The notes below the pieces were generated by a model, which did no database searches, was not told the origin of the DNA, and was given only the letters and a program-made list of their open reading frames with translations. A program made the translations under genes and the position numbers. This document shows positions 25,683-34,842 of a stretch of DNA of 64,000 nt, in pieces. The stretch covers positions 119,348 through 183,347 of the forward strand of contig CAMFIF010000007.1 in assembly GCA_945952415.1 (NCBI GenBank), read 5' to 3'. The DNA comes from an uncultured Rhizobium sp. (lineage in GTDB: Bacteria; Pseudomonadota; Alphaproteobacteria; Rhizobiales; Rhizobiaceae). The stretch's first letter is position 1. Every line of letters begins with the position of its first letter.

Positions 25683-26888
25683 ATGAAGAGATCCGAGCAG
25701 GACGTGGTGATCACCGGCATCGGCATCGTCACGTGCCTCGGCGTCGGCAAGGACGCCCATATCGCGGCGCTGACAGGCGGAACCGCTCCGGTGCCGCCCG
25801 TCGAGACCGAAAAATTCGCGCCCTATCCGGTGCATCCGCTGCCCGAGATCGACTGGTCGCAGCAGATCGCCAAGAAGGGCGACCAGCGCCAGATGGAAAA
25901 CTGGCAGCGTCTCGGCGTCTTCGCTGCGGGCCTCGCGCTCGATGACAGCGGCTTCAAGGACAATGCGGAAGCGGTGGGCTCCATGGACATGATCGTGGCC
26001 GCCGGCGGCGGCGAGCGGGATGTCAATGTGGACAGCCTGATCGTCGACGAGGGCCTGAAGCGGAATGACCGCGCGCATCTTCTCAACGAGAAACTGACGA
26101 CCGAGCTGCGCCCGACGCTGTTTCTTGCCCAGCTGTCCAACCTGATGGCCGGCAATATTTCCATCGTCCACAAGGTCACCGGGTCGTCGCGCACCTTCAT
26201 GGGCGAGGAGGGGGCGGGCATTTCCGCGGTCGAGACGGCGGTCGCCCGCATCAAGGCCGGCCAGTCCACCCATACGCTCGTCGGCGGCGCCTTTTCTGCC
26301 GAGCGCATCGACATCATGCTTTTGATCGAGGCGATCCAGGGCCATTCGCGCGGCGGCTGGAAGCCCTTCTGGTCACGCGATCCCGCCGATGGCGGGGGCA
26401 TGATGCTGGGCTCCGTCGGCGCCTTCCTCGTCCTGGAGTCGCGCGCCCATGCGGAAGCCCGCGGCGCCAAGATCTATGCAGTGATCGACGACATTCAGGG
26501 CGACCGCGGCAGCCGGGAGGAGGGCAAGCTGGAGGCCCGGCTTTCGCGCCTGGTCGAAAGCGCGAGGTCCGTTCCGGCGGACGATCTGGTCATTTTTTCC
26601 GGCTCCACCGGCTTCCATGCGCTCGCGGCGCGGGAAAAGGCTGCGCTGGAAGCCGCCCTTCCGGGCGCGCCGCTGCGCGCCTTCGGCGGCTTGTCCGGCC
26701 ATGGGGTCGAGGCCCAGTTCCCGCTCGGTCTTGCCTTTGCGGCGCTGGCGCTCAGCGAAGGGGCGAGTGTCCCGCCCTTCGATGCGGCCCATGAAGCGCC
26801 GATGGCAAAGCCCGCCCGCCATGCCCTCGTCACCACCGTCGGTCATGTGCGTGGGGAGGGGATTGCCCTTCTCTCCGCCGATGCATGA
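25683..26888 (+). CDS. Ketosynthase-fold protein lacking the catalytic Cys and first His (FabF2XL, chain-length-factor-like)
   Basis: A 401-residue thiolase-fold protein starting VVITGIGIVTCLGVG, as in FabF. At the expected nucleophile the sequence reads SIVHKVTGSSRTFMG, with no cysteine in the TACxxG motif, and the HGT motif is absent (STGFHALAAREK). Only a GHGVEAQFPLG-like late segment remains. It is therefore probably not an active ketosynthase but a partner of the next gene, similar in logic to the KS-beta/chain length factor of type II polyketide synthases. It overlaps the next open frame, and an ATG at 26900 follows its stop. Confidence 0.85.
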   Translation: MKRSEQDVVITGIGIVTCLGVGKDAHIAALTGGTAPVPPVETEKFAPYPVHPLPEIDWSQQIAKKGDQRQMENWQRLGVFAAGLALDDSGFKDNAEAVGSMDMIVAAGGGERDVNVDSLIVDEGLKRNDRAHLLNEKLTTELRPTLFLAQLSNLMAGNISIVHKVTGSSRTFMGEEGAGISAVETAVARIKAGQSTHTLVGGAFSAERIDIMLLIEAIQGHSRGGWKPFWSRDPADGGGMMLGSVGAFLVLESRAHAEARGAKIYAVIDDIQGDRGSREEGKLEARLSRLVESARSVPADDLVIFSGSTGFHALAAREKAALEAALPGAPLRAFGGLSGHGVEAQFPLGLAFAALALSEGASVPPFDAAHEAPMAKPARHALVTTVGHVRGEGIALLSADA

Positions 26889-26899
26889 GGAGTAGCCCC

Positions 26900-28186
26900 A
26901 TGACCTCTTCCGCTTTCACCGATCATCTCGGCCGCCCGATCGTCGCCGTCACGGGCATGGGCGTGGTCACCTCGCTCGGCCAGGGCCTCAAGGACAATTG
27001 GGCAGCGCTGACCTCGGGCACGTCGGGCATCCGCAAGATCAGCCGCTTTCCCACCGATGGGCTTTCCACCCGCATTTCGGGCATGATCGACTTCATCAGC
27101 ATTCCCGCGCCGAACGCGGTAGAGCGCTCCTATGCCTTCGCCCGCGAAACCACCGAGGAAGCGCTGGCGCAGGCCGGCCTTTCGGGCGATTTCGACGGGC
27201 CGCTGTTCCTGGCTGCCCCGCCGATCGAGCCGGAATGGAGCGCCCGCTTCGATCTCGCCGACCGGGCCGGTCCGAGCCAGAAGCCGGGGGATGCCTATGA
27301 CCGCTTTCTGGCCGTTCTGCGAGAACGGGCCGATCCGGTTTTCCATGAGGCTGCCCTTTTCGGTGCCATTTCCGAGCGCCTTGCCGATCGTTTTGGCACG
27401 CGCGGGCTGCCCGTCACCCTGTCGACCGCCTGTGCATCCGGCGCAACCGCGATCCAGCTCGGCGTCGAAGCCATCCGTCAGGGGCGGACGACCCGGGCGC
27501 TGACGGTCGCAACCGATGGATCGGTAAGCGCCGAGGCGCTCATCCGCTTCTCGCTGCTTTCGGCGCTTTCGACCCAGAACGACCCGCCGGAAAAGGCCTC
27601 CAAGCCCTTCAGCAAGGATCGCGACGGCTTCGTGATCGCGGAAGGGGCGGCAACGCTGGTGCTGGAATCGCTGGAAGCGGCGGTTGCCCGCGGTGCGACG
27701 GTTCTCGGCATCATCAAGGGCTGCGGCGAAAAGGCCGATCATTTCCATCGCACCCGCTCTTCGCCGGATGGCGGGCCTGCCATCGCGACGATCCGCGCCG
27801 CGCTCGCCGATGCCGGCCTCTCGGAAGAGGGGATCGGCTATATCAATGCCCACGGCACCTCCACGCCCGAAAACGACAAGATGGAATACAACTCCATGCG
27901 CGCCGTCTTCGGCGAGGCGCTGTCCAGCATTCCGGTCTCGTCCAACAAGTCGATGATCGGCCATACGCTGACGGCGGCCGGTGCGGTGGAAGCGGTGTTC
28001 TCGCTGCAGACCATGCTTTCGGGCACGCTGCCGCCGACCATCAATTATGTGAACCCGGATCCGGCCATCGAGCTCGACGTGGTGCCGAACGTGAAGCGGG
28101 AGGCCCGGGTTTCCGCGGTCCTTTCGAACTCTTTCGGCTTCGGCGGGCAGAATGCAAGCCTTGTCATGACGGCAGAACCGGCATAA
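26900..28186 (+). CDS. Beta-ketoacyl-ACP synthase II-like (FabF1XL)
   Basis: A 428-residue condensing enzyme with the full catalytic triad: cysteine in VTLSTACASGATAIQ, the HGT histidine in YINAHGTSTPENDKME, and the second histidine in SNKSMIGHTLTAAGAVE. It should extend the very long acyl chain on AcpXL with malonyl units. I use the ATG at 26900 because GAGGAG precedes it at a suitable distance; an ATG at 26885 overlaps the previous stop. It probably pairs with the upstream gene that lacks the triad. Confidence 0.92.
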   Translation: MTSSAFTDHLGRPIVAVTGMGVVTSLGQGLKDNWAALTSGTSGIRKISRFPTDGLSTRISGMIDFISIPAPNAVERSYAFARETTEEALAQAGLSGDFDGPLFLAAPPIEPEWSARFDLADRAGPSQKPGDAYDRFLAVLRERADPVFHEAALFGAISERLADRFGTRGLPVTLSTACASGATAIQLGVEAIRQGRTTRALTVATDGSVSAEALIRFSLLSALSTQNDPPEKASKPFSKDRDGFVIAEGAATLVLESLEAAVARGATVLGIIKGCGEKADHFHRTRSSPDGGPAIATIRAALADAGLSEEGIGYINAHGTSTPENDKMEYNSMRAVFGEALSSIPVSSNKSMIGHTLTAAGAVEAVFSLQTMLSGTLPPTINYVNPDPAIELDVVPNVKREARVSAVLSNSFGFGGQNASLVMTAEPA

Positions 28187-28242
28187 TTCAGGCCAACAAT
28201 CGAAAACCCATCAAACGCCCATGCTGGGCGAAGGATCGTGTC

Positions 28243-29271
28243 ATGCGTGCGCTGCAACTCATCGAAGACCGCCGGCTTGAAGCTGTTGACCTTCCGGAAC
28301 CAGAGGCTCCCGGTCCCGGCGAAGTGACGCTGCGCGTCAAGGCCGTTGCTCTCAACCATATCGATGTCTGGGGCTGGCGCGGCATGGCCTTTGCCAAGCG
28401 CAAGATGCCGCTGGTCATCGGCGCAGAAGCCTCAGGCGTGGTGGATGCGATCGGGCCCGGCGTATCGAATGTGCTGCCCGGGCAGCTCGTCTCGGTCTAT
28501 GGCGCGCGTACCTGCGGGCTCTGCAAGCCCTGCCGGGAAGGTCGCGACAATCTCTGCGAACACGTGGCCGGCGTGCATGGCTTTCATCTCGATGGTTTCG
28601 CACAGGAGAAGATCAACATTCCCGCCCGCCAGCTGGTGCCGGCTCCGCATGGGGTCGATGCGGTAGCGGCCGCTCTGGCGCCCGTGACCTTCGGCACGGT
28701 TGAGCACATGCTTTTCGACAATGCAAGGCTCGAGCCGGGCGAGACGATCCTCGTTCATGCGGGCGGTTCCGGCATCGGTACGGCGGCGATCCAGCTTGCG
28801 AAGAAGATCGGCTGCACCGTCATCACCACGGTCGGTTCGGACGACAAGATCGAGAAGGCGAAGGCGCTCGGCGCCGATCACGTCATCAACTACCGCACCG
28901 ACCGTTTCGAGGGCGTGGTGCGCAAGATCACCAAGAAGAAGGGCGTCGACGTGGTCTTCGAACATGTCGGCAAGGATACCTGGGCCGGTTCCATGTTCTC
29001 GCTGAAGCGGGGCGGACGTCTCGTCACCTGCGGCTCGACCTCCGGCGTGTCCACCGAAGTGAACCTGATGATGCTGTTCCAGCAGCAGCTTCGTCTCATC
29101 GGCTCCTTCGGCTGCCGCATGGAAAACATGGCCAATGCCATGCAGAAGATGGCGCGCGGCCTCGTCCATCCCGTCATCGATACGGAAGTGTCCTTCGATG
29201 ACATCGGCAGGGCGCTGGAGCGCATGGAGAGCCGCCAGATCTTCGGCAAGATCATACTGAAGATGGATTGA
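28243..29271 (+). CDS. Zinc-type alcohol dehydrogenase/enoyl reductase of the acpXL cluster
   Basis: A 342-residue medium-chain dehydrogenase/reductase. It has the catalytic-zinc-site region GAEASGVV, a structural-zinc cysteine set (CGLCKPCREGRDNLC, residues 88-102), and the nucleotide loop VHAGGSGIGTAAIQLAKKIG near residue 178. In rhizobial acpXL clusters a gene of this type is constant and is thought to serve as oxidoreductase in very-long-chain fatty acid synthesis. The exact step (enoyl reduction or chain modification) is inferred. It ends 7 bases before lpxXL. Confidence 0.87.
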   Translation: MRALQLIEDRRLEAVDLPEPEAPGPGEVTLRVKAVALNHIDVWGWRGMAFAKRKMPLVIGAEASGVVDAIGPGVSNVLPGQLVSVYGARTCGLCKPCREGRDNLCEHVAGVHGFHLDGFAQEKINIPARQLVPAPHGVDAVAAALAPVTFGTVEHMLFDNARLEPGETILVHAGGSGIGTAAIQLAKKIGCTVITTVGSDDKIEKAKALGADHVINYRTDRFEGVVRKITKKKGVDVVFEHVGKDTWAGSMFSLKRGGRLVTCGSTSGVSTEVNLMMLFQQQLRLIGSFGCRMENMANAMQKMARGLVHPVIDTEVSFDDIGRALERMESRQIFGKIILKMD

Positions 29272-29278
29272 TCCGCCA

Positions 29279-30208
29279 ATGAAGATGTTCCTGACCCGGA
29301 TCGTGCTGGCGCTCTACCATTTTCGCCAATGGCTGATCGCGCAGGTGGCCTTCGGGTTCCTGAACCTTCTGAAGCTCTTTCCCGCCGACCGGGCAATGAC
29401 GGTTGCCGACGGGCTGATGCGGCGCATCGGCCCGCTGACGCGCCGTCACCGGCTGGTGATCTACAATCTGAAGCGGGCCTTTCCAGAGAAATCGGAGGAG
29501 GAAATCCGCCAGATCGCGCTGGGCAGCTGGGGCAGTCTCGGGCGCATGGTCGCCGAATATGTGTTCCTCGACCGGCTCTTCGATTTCGATCCCGAGAGCG
29601 ACAAGCCCGGGCGGATCGAGGTTTCGGGCATCCCGATCTTCCTCGATCTGCGCGACAATCCCAGGCCCTTCATCGTCTTCACGGCCCATTCGGGCTGTTT
29701 CGAGCTTCTGCCGGTGGCCGGTTCCTCCTTCGGGCTTTCGGTCACGGTGCTCTTCCGGCCGCCGAACAACCCTTATATCGGCGAAAAGGTCTTCCAGTTC
29801 CGTGCCGCCCGAATGGGCAAGCTGGTGCCTTCCCATGCAGGCTCTTCCTTTGCACTCGCCCGCACGCTGGAAGAGGGAAGCGGCGTTGGCGTGCTCGTCG
29901 ACCAGAAGTTTACCCGGGGCGTCGAATCGCAATTCTTCGGCCTGCCTGTGCAAACCAATCCACTGCTCGCCAAGCTTGCCCGGCAGTTCCGCTGCGAAGT
30001 CTATCCGGCGCGCTGCATTCGCCTGCCCGGAAACCGCTACCGCCTTGAAATTGAACCGAGCCTTACCCTGCCGCACCGGCCGGACGGCAGCCTGGACGTC
30101 GCGGGCGTTGCACAACTTCTGAATGATAAAGTTGAAAGCTGGGTCCGGGAATATCCCGAACAGTGGCTCTGGTATCACGACCGCTGGAATATCAAGAATC
30201 ACTTGTGA
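29279..30208 (+). CDS. lpxXL: Lipid A very-long-chain acyltransferase LpxXL
   Basis: A 309-residue inner-membrane acyltransferase of the LpxL/HtrB family that moves the very-long-chain acyl group from AcpXL to lipid A. The HX4E catalytic motif reads HSGCFE near residue 136. A hydrophobic N-terminal segment (about residues 5-35) is the likely membrane anchor. The assignment to LpxXL rather than LpxL rests on its position at the end of the acpXL cluster. Confidence 0.9.
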   Translation: MKMFLTRIVLALYHFRQWLIAQVAFGFLNLLKLFPADRAMTVADGLMRRIGPLTRRHRLVIYNLKRAFPEKSEEEIRQIALGSWGSLGRMVAEYVFLDRLFDFDPESDKPGRIEVSGIPIFLDLRDNPRPFIVFTAHSGCFELLPVAGSSFGLSVTVLFRPPNNPYIGEKVFQFRAARMGKLVPSHAGSSFALARTLEEGSGVGVLVDQKFTRGVESQFFGLPVQTNPLLAKLARQFRCEVYPARCIRLPGNRYRLEIEPSLTLPHRPDGSLDVAGVAQLLNDKVESWVREYPEQWLWYHDRWNIKNHL

Positions 30209-30653
30209 TTACCCCTAAGCTTGGGGCTTTTGGACCCAATTAAGTCCGGGATACGCAATCTCCCGGAGATATTTCCTGAAAATTGCTCTACCCAAGATTT
30301 ACTATTTGATAGCGTTTTGACCAAAAAAGGTGCGAAGCGCACAGGGGGCAAGCCTCCTGCAAGGTTGAATAATTGTTGTGTAGATGTACAATTAGTTAAC
30401 AAAACGAAACAACGCGTCCCGCCGCATGATGAGGCGGGGCCGGGGATCCGACTGGTCCATCTCTTTTTCAGGGGGAGGTGGCCGTGTTCTCACAGAGGTA
30501 AATCGCGTGACAGATGTTCCCTGTCTTTGGGGAGCAGCTGCTCGCGACATGCGTTTGAGCAGGAAGTGCCGGACTGTCGCCCTTGGGCGTGCCGTTCGTC
30601 CTTCGCGGAAACATCGGCTGCCTGCCCGCGAGACGGGATCAGGCGCTGGCAGG
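30209..30653. other. 445-base gap between lpxXL and the first PAS gene
   Basis: A possible weak terminator, CCCC-N7-GGGG followed by CTTTT, lies at 30212-30230. The middle (about 30290-30410) is AT-rich and probably holds the PAS gene promoter, though I cannot fix the -35/-10 boxes. The first PAS frame stays open back to 30426 but has no family-like sequence before 30654. No other gene is seen. Confidence 0.4.
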
Positions 30654-31412
30654 ATGAGCGGCCCTTTTGCGAAGGGCGGCATGGGAGATGCAGATTTGAA
30701 AGAGCTTATCGATCTATTCTGGACCAAATATTCCCAGATCAAGAAGGCCGTCGGCGATCTCGACGAGCAGTCCATCGTGATTCTCGACCGGGAGGTGGAA
30801 AGCCTCCTGGACACGATCTTCGCCCGGGAAGCGGCCAATGCGGTGGAAATCCAGATGCAGTTCCTGCTCGCCATCGAGCTTTTGAAGCGGGAATCGGAAG
30901 ATGCCTGCTGCGTGCTGCGTCATGCGGGGAACCTGCACAAGGTGGTGGAGCGCCACATCATTCCCGGCCATATCGGGCCCTTCACGCCCGATGATCTCGA
31001 CCGGTCCGTCGCCCCCGAGCGGGTGGCGGTGGATGCCTCGGTGGCCGCTGGCATCGATGTCACGCTGCTCGAAAGCCTGTCGAACCGGGTTTCGGTGGTC
31101 GCGCCCGACTACCGCTTCGTCTTCACCAACGAGGCCAATGCGATGGCGCTCAACCGCACGCCGGAGGAGCTGCTGGGCCGCCATATCGGCGAATTCATCG
31201 GCCTGCACCGATTCGTGCAGGGGCTGAAGGAACGCCTCGATCGCTGCTTCGGCGGCGAGATCGTCGACTTCACTTATGCGGACCAGATTCGCGACCGCAC
31301 CGTCGTCATCCGTACCCGGCTGTCACCCTACTATACGGCCAATTCGGTGCTGATCGGCGCCTTGCTGGTCACGGAAGAGCTTCCGGACCGTCGCCAGTCC
31401 TCGGCAGCATAA
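30654..31412 (+). CDS. PAS-domain protein without an output domain, tandem copy 1
   Basis: About 252 residues. An N-terminal helical region (MGDADLKELIDLFWTKYSQ through the ACCVLRHAGNLHKVVERH stretch) is followed by a PAS domain: VSVVAPDYRFVFTNEANAMAL, LLGRHIGEFIG, then VVIRTRLSPYYTANSVLIGALLVTEEL. No kinase, GGDEF, EAL, HTH or methyl-accepting domain follows. The order and several motifs match the next gene, so the two are paralogues. Function is unknown; it may dock to a partner sensor. The start is either ATG 30654 or ATG 30681. Confidence 0.7.
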   Translation: MSGPFAKGGMGDADLKELIDLFWTKYSQIKKAVGDLDEQSIVILDREVESLLDTIFAREAANAVEIQMQFLLAIELLKRESEDACCVLRHAGNLHKVVERHIIPGHIGPFTPDDLDRSVAPERVAVDASVAAGIDVTLLESLSNRVSVVAPDYRFVFTNEANAMALNRTPEELLGRHIGEFIGLHRFVQGLKERLDRCFGGEIVDFTYADQIRDRTVVIRTRLSPYYTANSVLIGALLVTEELPDRRQSSAA

Positions 31413-31749
31413 TAATTTTTTAACTGATGTCGAAAATTAGAAGGCTCCATTTTGATGGGGCCTTATTCTTTTTGTGCGAGCCTCAGTTTTCTTTGTGGCC
31501 GGCAATTTTCGAGTATTGAATTTCCCGAACTCAAATATCCTTTTGCATTTTCCTATCGTCAAGGGTCGCAGACTCCCGTTTTTTAACAATTTCCGTTTCG
31601 GGGAGAGAGTGCAATATTTAAACCGTACATGGCCCTGGTCACATTGAACGTGAGCAAAAGTCATGTTACATGTATAAACGTTCAGAAACCCTCCGGGCAG
31701 CGGGAGGGGTTCGACAGGGGAGCGGATACCGGGGGGCCGGAGGTTCCGC
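31413..31749. other. 337-base gap between the two PAS genes
   Basis: Apart from the terminator at its start, the gap is AT-rich (about 31490-31670), with T-runs and likely promoter material for the second PAS gene. GGAGG lies 6 bases before that gene's ATG. Separate terminator and promoter regions suggest the two genes are transcribed independently. I see no ORF or RNA family. Confidence 0.4.
31441..31474 (+). terminator. Rho-independent terminator after the first PAS gene
   Basis: AAGGCTCC pairs with GGGGCCTT (one G-U pair) around an 8-base loop, followed by ATTCTTTTTG. It lies 29 bases after the stop. Confidence 0.75.
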
Positions 31750-32475
31750 ATGGATCTCAGGAAGCGAGGTGCTTTATTGCTGTCACGATTGGAAGTGTTT
31801 TCCAACATCGAGTCCCAGATCGAACGGGCGATCCAGTTGGGACAAGATCAGGTGGTGGAAGATCTGGATCGCGAAATCGATCCTGTTCTGGAAGATATTC
31901 TTCTTTACCAGGCCACCAATACAATGGAGCTGTACAAACAGCTCAAGTTCATCACCGATCTCCTGGTCAGGCGGTCGGATGATGCGGCGACTGTGGTGCG
32001 GCTCTCCGCCAAGATGTCCGAACTGCTCTCGCGCTATTTTCACGAAGGCCAGCTGCGTCTCGACCGGGGACTGGGCGTCCGGCCGGCGGTCCTGACCGTG
32101 CCGCTTGCGGCGCGGGCGGATGCTGTCAGCGCCATACCCTCCGTCGCGCGCGTGGCGGTCGTCTCGATGGACCATCGGTTCCTCTACTGCAATGCCGTCA
32201 TGGCGGAGGAACTCGGCACGTCGGCCCGCACGCTGATCGGGCGTCCGATCGGCGAGTTCTGCGACATGTCGGTCTTCGAGAACTTCTACCGGGCTCACCT
32301 CGACGTCTGCATGGCGGGGGATTTCCGGGAATTCGAGGCGCCGCTGCTGTCGGGTGCCGGTGGGGCAGGGCCCTTCCACATCCGGCTGACGCCGCTGCGC
32401 AACATCGAAAGGCGCATCACGGGGGCCGTGATGGTTGCCCAGGCGGCCGTGCCCGAGGCCGCGGAAACCCATTAA
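31750..32475 (+). CDS. PAS-domain protein without an output domain, tandem copy 2
   Basis: A 241-residue paralogue of the preceding protein. The N-terminal helical region (FSNIESQIERAIQLGQDQVV through MSELLSRYFHEG) is followed by PAS (VAVVSMDHRFLYCNAVMAEEL, LIGRPIGEFCDMSVF, then HIRLTPLRNIERRITGAVMVAQ). The shared patterns LDRE(I/V), IGRxIGEF-like and RLxP show common origin, but identity is modest, so the duplication is old. There is no output domain. GGAGG precedes the ATG. It sits beside the hemerythrin and oxidase genes, so a link to redox or oxygen sensing is possible but unproven. Confidence 0.72.
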   Translation: MDLRKRGALLLSRLEVFSNIESQIERAIQLGQDQVVEDLDREIDPVLEDILLYQATNTMELYKQLKFITDLLVRRSDDAATVVRLSAKMSELLSRYFHEGQLRLDRGLGVRPAVLTVPLAARADAVSAIPSVARVAVVSMDHRFLYCNAVMAEELGTSARTLIGRPIGEFCDMSVFENFYRAHLDVCMAGDFREFEAPLLSGAGGAGPFHIRLTPLRNIERRITGAVMVAQAAVPEAAETH

Positions 32476-32481
32476 GACTTC

Positions 32482-32507
32482 AAGGGGCGGCCTTCGGGCC
32501 GCTCCTT
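32482..32507. terminator. Bidirectional terminator between PAS copy 2 and the hemerythrin gene
   Basis: AAGGGGCGGCC pairs with GGCCGCTCCTT (one G-U pair) around a TTCG tetraloop, then TCGTTTC. It lies 6 bases after the PAS gene and 5 bases past the end of the convergent hemerythrin gene. Confidence 0.7.
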
Positions 32508-32512
32508 TCGTT

Positions 32513-32995
32513 TCACGGGCGGATATAGGACAGAAGATGGTCCCGCTCGAAGGCGATGTGTCGCCGGCGGGCCTCGAAGAAGCCGCGGAACATGTAGCCC
32601 GTCGCCTCCATGTTGACGGGATCGCCGCGGCCGAGCTTCATCAGCACTTCCACCAGCTCTTCCGCATAGCACTCATCCTCGAAATGCTCGAATTTCAGCC
32701 GCTCCAGAATGGAAAGGAGCGGGGCATCCGCTTCGCTCAGGGCTTCGAGCCAGGGAAAGAAGACGTCTTCCTCGTAGGCGTGGCTGCGCTTCACCAGCGT
32801 TGCCAGCGCCTGGGCGGCGAAGATGCATTTCTGGCGGTTCACGCTGGCAGGCAGGCTGTCGGCAATGTCTTCCAGTTCGCGGCAAAGGGCCAGCTGTTCG
32901 GTCTGGCTCGACAGCATTACGGCAAGCGAGGGCGTTTCCCGTCCCGGCAGCCCGGCGGGCTGCGCCGGATGTCCCATGAAATCCCCTGTCCGCAT
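32513..32995 (-). CDS. Hemerythrin HHE cation-binding domain protein
   Basis: About 160 residues forming a four-helix HHE domain, likely with a di-iron site. Candidate ligands are the histidine in [18 protein letters not shown] residues in [17 protein letters not shown], and the histidine in [16 protein letters not shown]. Bacterial HHE proteins handle oxygen, nitric oxide or iron-sulfur cluster stress. I choose ATG 32995, with GGGAG 9 bases upstream; 32977 is an alternative. It is divergent from ccoN and shares the FNR box at 33088-33101, which sits well for a minus-strand start near 33053. Confidence 0.85.
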   Translation of the reverse strand: MRTGDFMGHPAQPAGLPGRETPSLAVMLSSQTEQLALCRELEDIADSLPASVNRQKCIFAAQALATLVKRSHAYEEDVFFPWLEALSEADAPLLSILERLKFEHFEDECYAEELVEVLMKLGRGDPVNMEATGYMFRGFFEARRRHIAFERDHLLSYIRP

Positions 32996-33087
32996 GCTGC
33001 TCGACTCCCTTTCGGAACCTCCGCCCGAAGAGGGGGCCATGCCCCCATCCTGACTTCCGGTTTATTACGCCCGGCTGCTGCTTCGCC

Positions 33088-33101
33088 TTGATTCAGATCA
33101 A
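33088..33101. promoter_or_regulatory. Perfect FNR/FixK box between hemerythrin and ccoN
   Basis: TTGAT-tcag-ATCAA, a perfect symmetrical site. A class II position would start ccoN RNA near 33136 (leader about 80 bases) and hemerythrin RNA near 33053. Control of ccoNOQP is near certain from family precedent; control of hemerythrin is inferred. Confidence 0.88.
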
Positions 33102-33216
33102 GGCTGGGGAAGCCCCCAAGTGCGAAACGTGCAACGACGCAAAAGTGGATTCGCGAGCCTTTAGCGTCGCAACCGGCCTTGCGGATCATCAGCAAAGACG
33201 TTGGGGGATTCCAACA

Positions 33217-34830
33217 ATGAACTACACGATAGAAACCATTCTCATAGGAGTGGGCGTGTTTCTGGCGGTGCTTGGGGCAGCATTCGCACAGGACAGCCTG
33301 TTCCAGGCGCATATGGGTGTGCTGGCGATTACGCTCGCCATTGCCTTCATCCTCATGCTCCGCCGCATCAGCTTCGCGCCCGCCGGGCCGCAGGCCTCCC
33401 AGTCCGAATATTTCGACGATGTCGTGCGCTATGGCGTGATCGCCACGGTGTTCTGGGGCGTGGTCGGCTTCCTGGTCGGCGTGGTCGTCGCCCTGCAGCT
33501 CGCCTTTCCGGACCTCAACATCGAGCCCTTCCTGAATTTCGGCCGCCTTCGTCCGCTCCATACGTCTGCCGTGATCTTCGCCTTCGGCGGCAATGCGCTC
33601 ATCGCGACCTCCTTCTACGTGGTCCAGCGCACCTGCCGCGCCCGCCTGTTCGGCGGCTCGCTCGGCTGGTTCGTGTTCTGGGGCTACCAGCTCTTCATCG
33701 TCATGGCCGCCACCGGCTATCTGCTGGGCATTACCCAGGGCCGTGAATATGCCGAACCCGAATGGTATGTGGACCTCTGGCTCACCATCGTCTGGGTCGC
33801 CTATCTCATCGCCTTCCTCGGCACGATCCTGAAGCGCAAGGAACCCCACATCTACGTGGCCAACTGGTTCTACCTGTCCTTCATCGTCACCATTGCCATG
33901 CTGCATGTGGTGAACAACCTGGCGGTGCCGGTCTCCTTCCTCGGCGTGAAGAGCTATTCGCTGTTCTCCGGCGTGCAGGATGCGCTGACCCAGTGGTGGT
34001 ACGGCCATAATGCCGTGGGCTTCTTCCTGACCGCCGGCTTCCTCGGCATGATGTACTACTTCGTTCCGAAGCAGGCTGGCCGTCCGGTCTATTCCTACCG
34101 CCTGTCGATCATCCACTTCTGGGCGCTGATCTTCATGTATATCTGGGCCGGTCCGCACCACCTGCATTACACCGCTCTGCCGGACTGGGCGCAGACCCTC
34201 GGCATGGTGTTCTCCGTGATGCTGTGGATGCCCTCCTGGGGCGGCATGATCAACGGTCTGATGACGCTCTCGGGCGCTTGGGACAAGATCCGCACCGATC
34301 CGGTCATCCGCATGATGATCATCGCCATCGCCTTCTACGGCATGTCGACCTTCGAAGGCCCGATGATGTCCATCAAGGCCGTCAACTCGCTCAGCCACTA
34401 TACCGAATGGACCATCGGTCACGTTCACTCCGGCGCGCTCGGCTGGGTCGGCATGATCACCTTCGGCGCGGTCTACTACCTCGTTCCGAAGCTGTGGAAC
34501 CGCGACGGTCTCTACAGCCTGCGCCTGGTGAACTGGCACTTCTGGCTCTCCACCCTCGGCATCGTCATCTACGCCGCCGTTCTGTGGGTTGCCGGCATCC
34601 AGCAGGGTCTGATGTGGCGCGAGTACGACAGCCAGGGCTTCCTGGTCTACTCCTTCGCCGAATCGGTCAAGGCCATGTTCCCCTACTACGTCCTGCGTGC
34701 CGTCGGCGGTGGCCTCTACCTCATTGGCGGTCTCGTCATGGCCTACAACGTCTACATGACCATCCGTGGCTACAAGCGGAACGAAGCCCCCATCGTCGGC
34801 TCCGTACCGAACCTGCAGCCCGCAGAATAA
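33217..34830 (+). CDS. ccoN: Cytochrome cbb3 oxidase subunit I (CcoN/FixN)
   Basis: A 537-residue inner-membrane catalytic subunit of the high-affinity cbb3 terminal oxidase, carrying low-spin heme b and the heme b3-CuB centre. About twelve hydrophobic helices are visible, with conserved histidines in [47 protein letters not shown] and [14 protein letters not shown]. The ATG at 33217 follows GGGGGAT and gives [11 protein letters not shown]; the frame is open further upstream but only in the leader. It heads the ccoNOQP operon. Confidence 0.97.
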   Translation: MNYTIETILIGVGVFLAVLGAAFAQDSLFQAHMGVLAITLAIAFILMLRRISFAPAGPQASQSEYFDDVVRYGVIATVFWGVVGFLVGVVVALQLAFPDLNIEPFLNFGRLRPLHTSAVIFAFGGNALIATSFYVVQRTCRARLFGGSLGWFVFWGYQLFIVMAATGYLLGITQGREYAEPEWYVDLWLTIVWVAYLIAFLGTILKRKEPHIYVANWFYLSFIVTIAMLHVVNNLAVPVSFLGVKSYSLFSGVQDALTQWWYGHNAVGFFLTAGFLGMMYYFVPKQAGRPVYSYRLSIIHFWALIFMYIWAGPHHLHYTALPDWAQTLGMVFSVMLWMPSWGGMINGLMTLSGAWDKIRTDPVIRMMIIAIAFYGMSTFEGPMMSIKAVNSLSHYTEWTIGHVHSGALGWVGMITFGAVYYLVPKLWNRDGLYSLRLVNWHFWLSTLGIVIYAAVLWVAGIQQGLMWREYDSQGFLVYSFAESVKAMFPYYVLRAVGGGLYLIGGLVMAYNVYMTIRGYKRNEAPIVGSVPNLQPAE

Positions 34831-34842
34831 GGAGGTGGATCC

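Noticed and set aside
30426..30653. N-terminal extension of the first PAS protein
   Set aside because: The sequence (MMRRGRGSDW onward) is not family-like and falls in the promoter region; the start at 30654 or 30681 is better.
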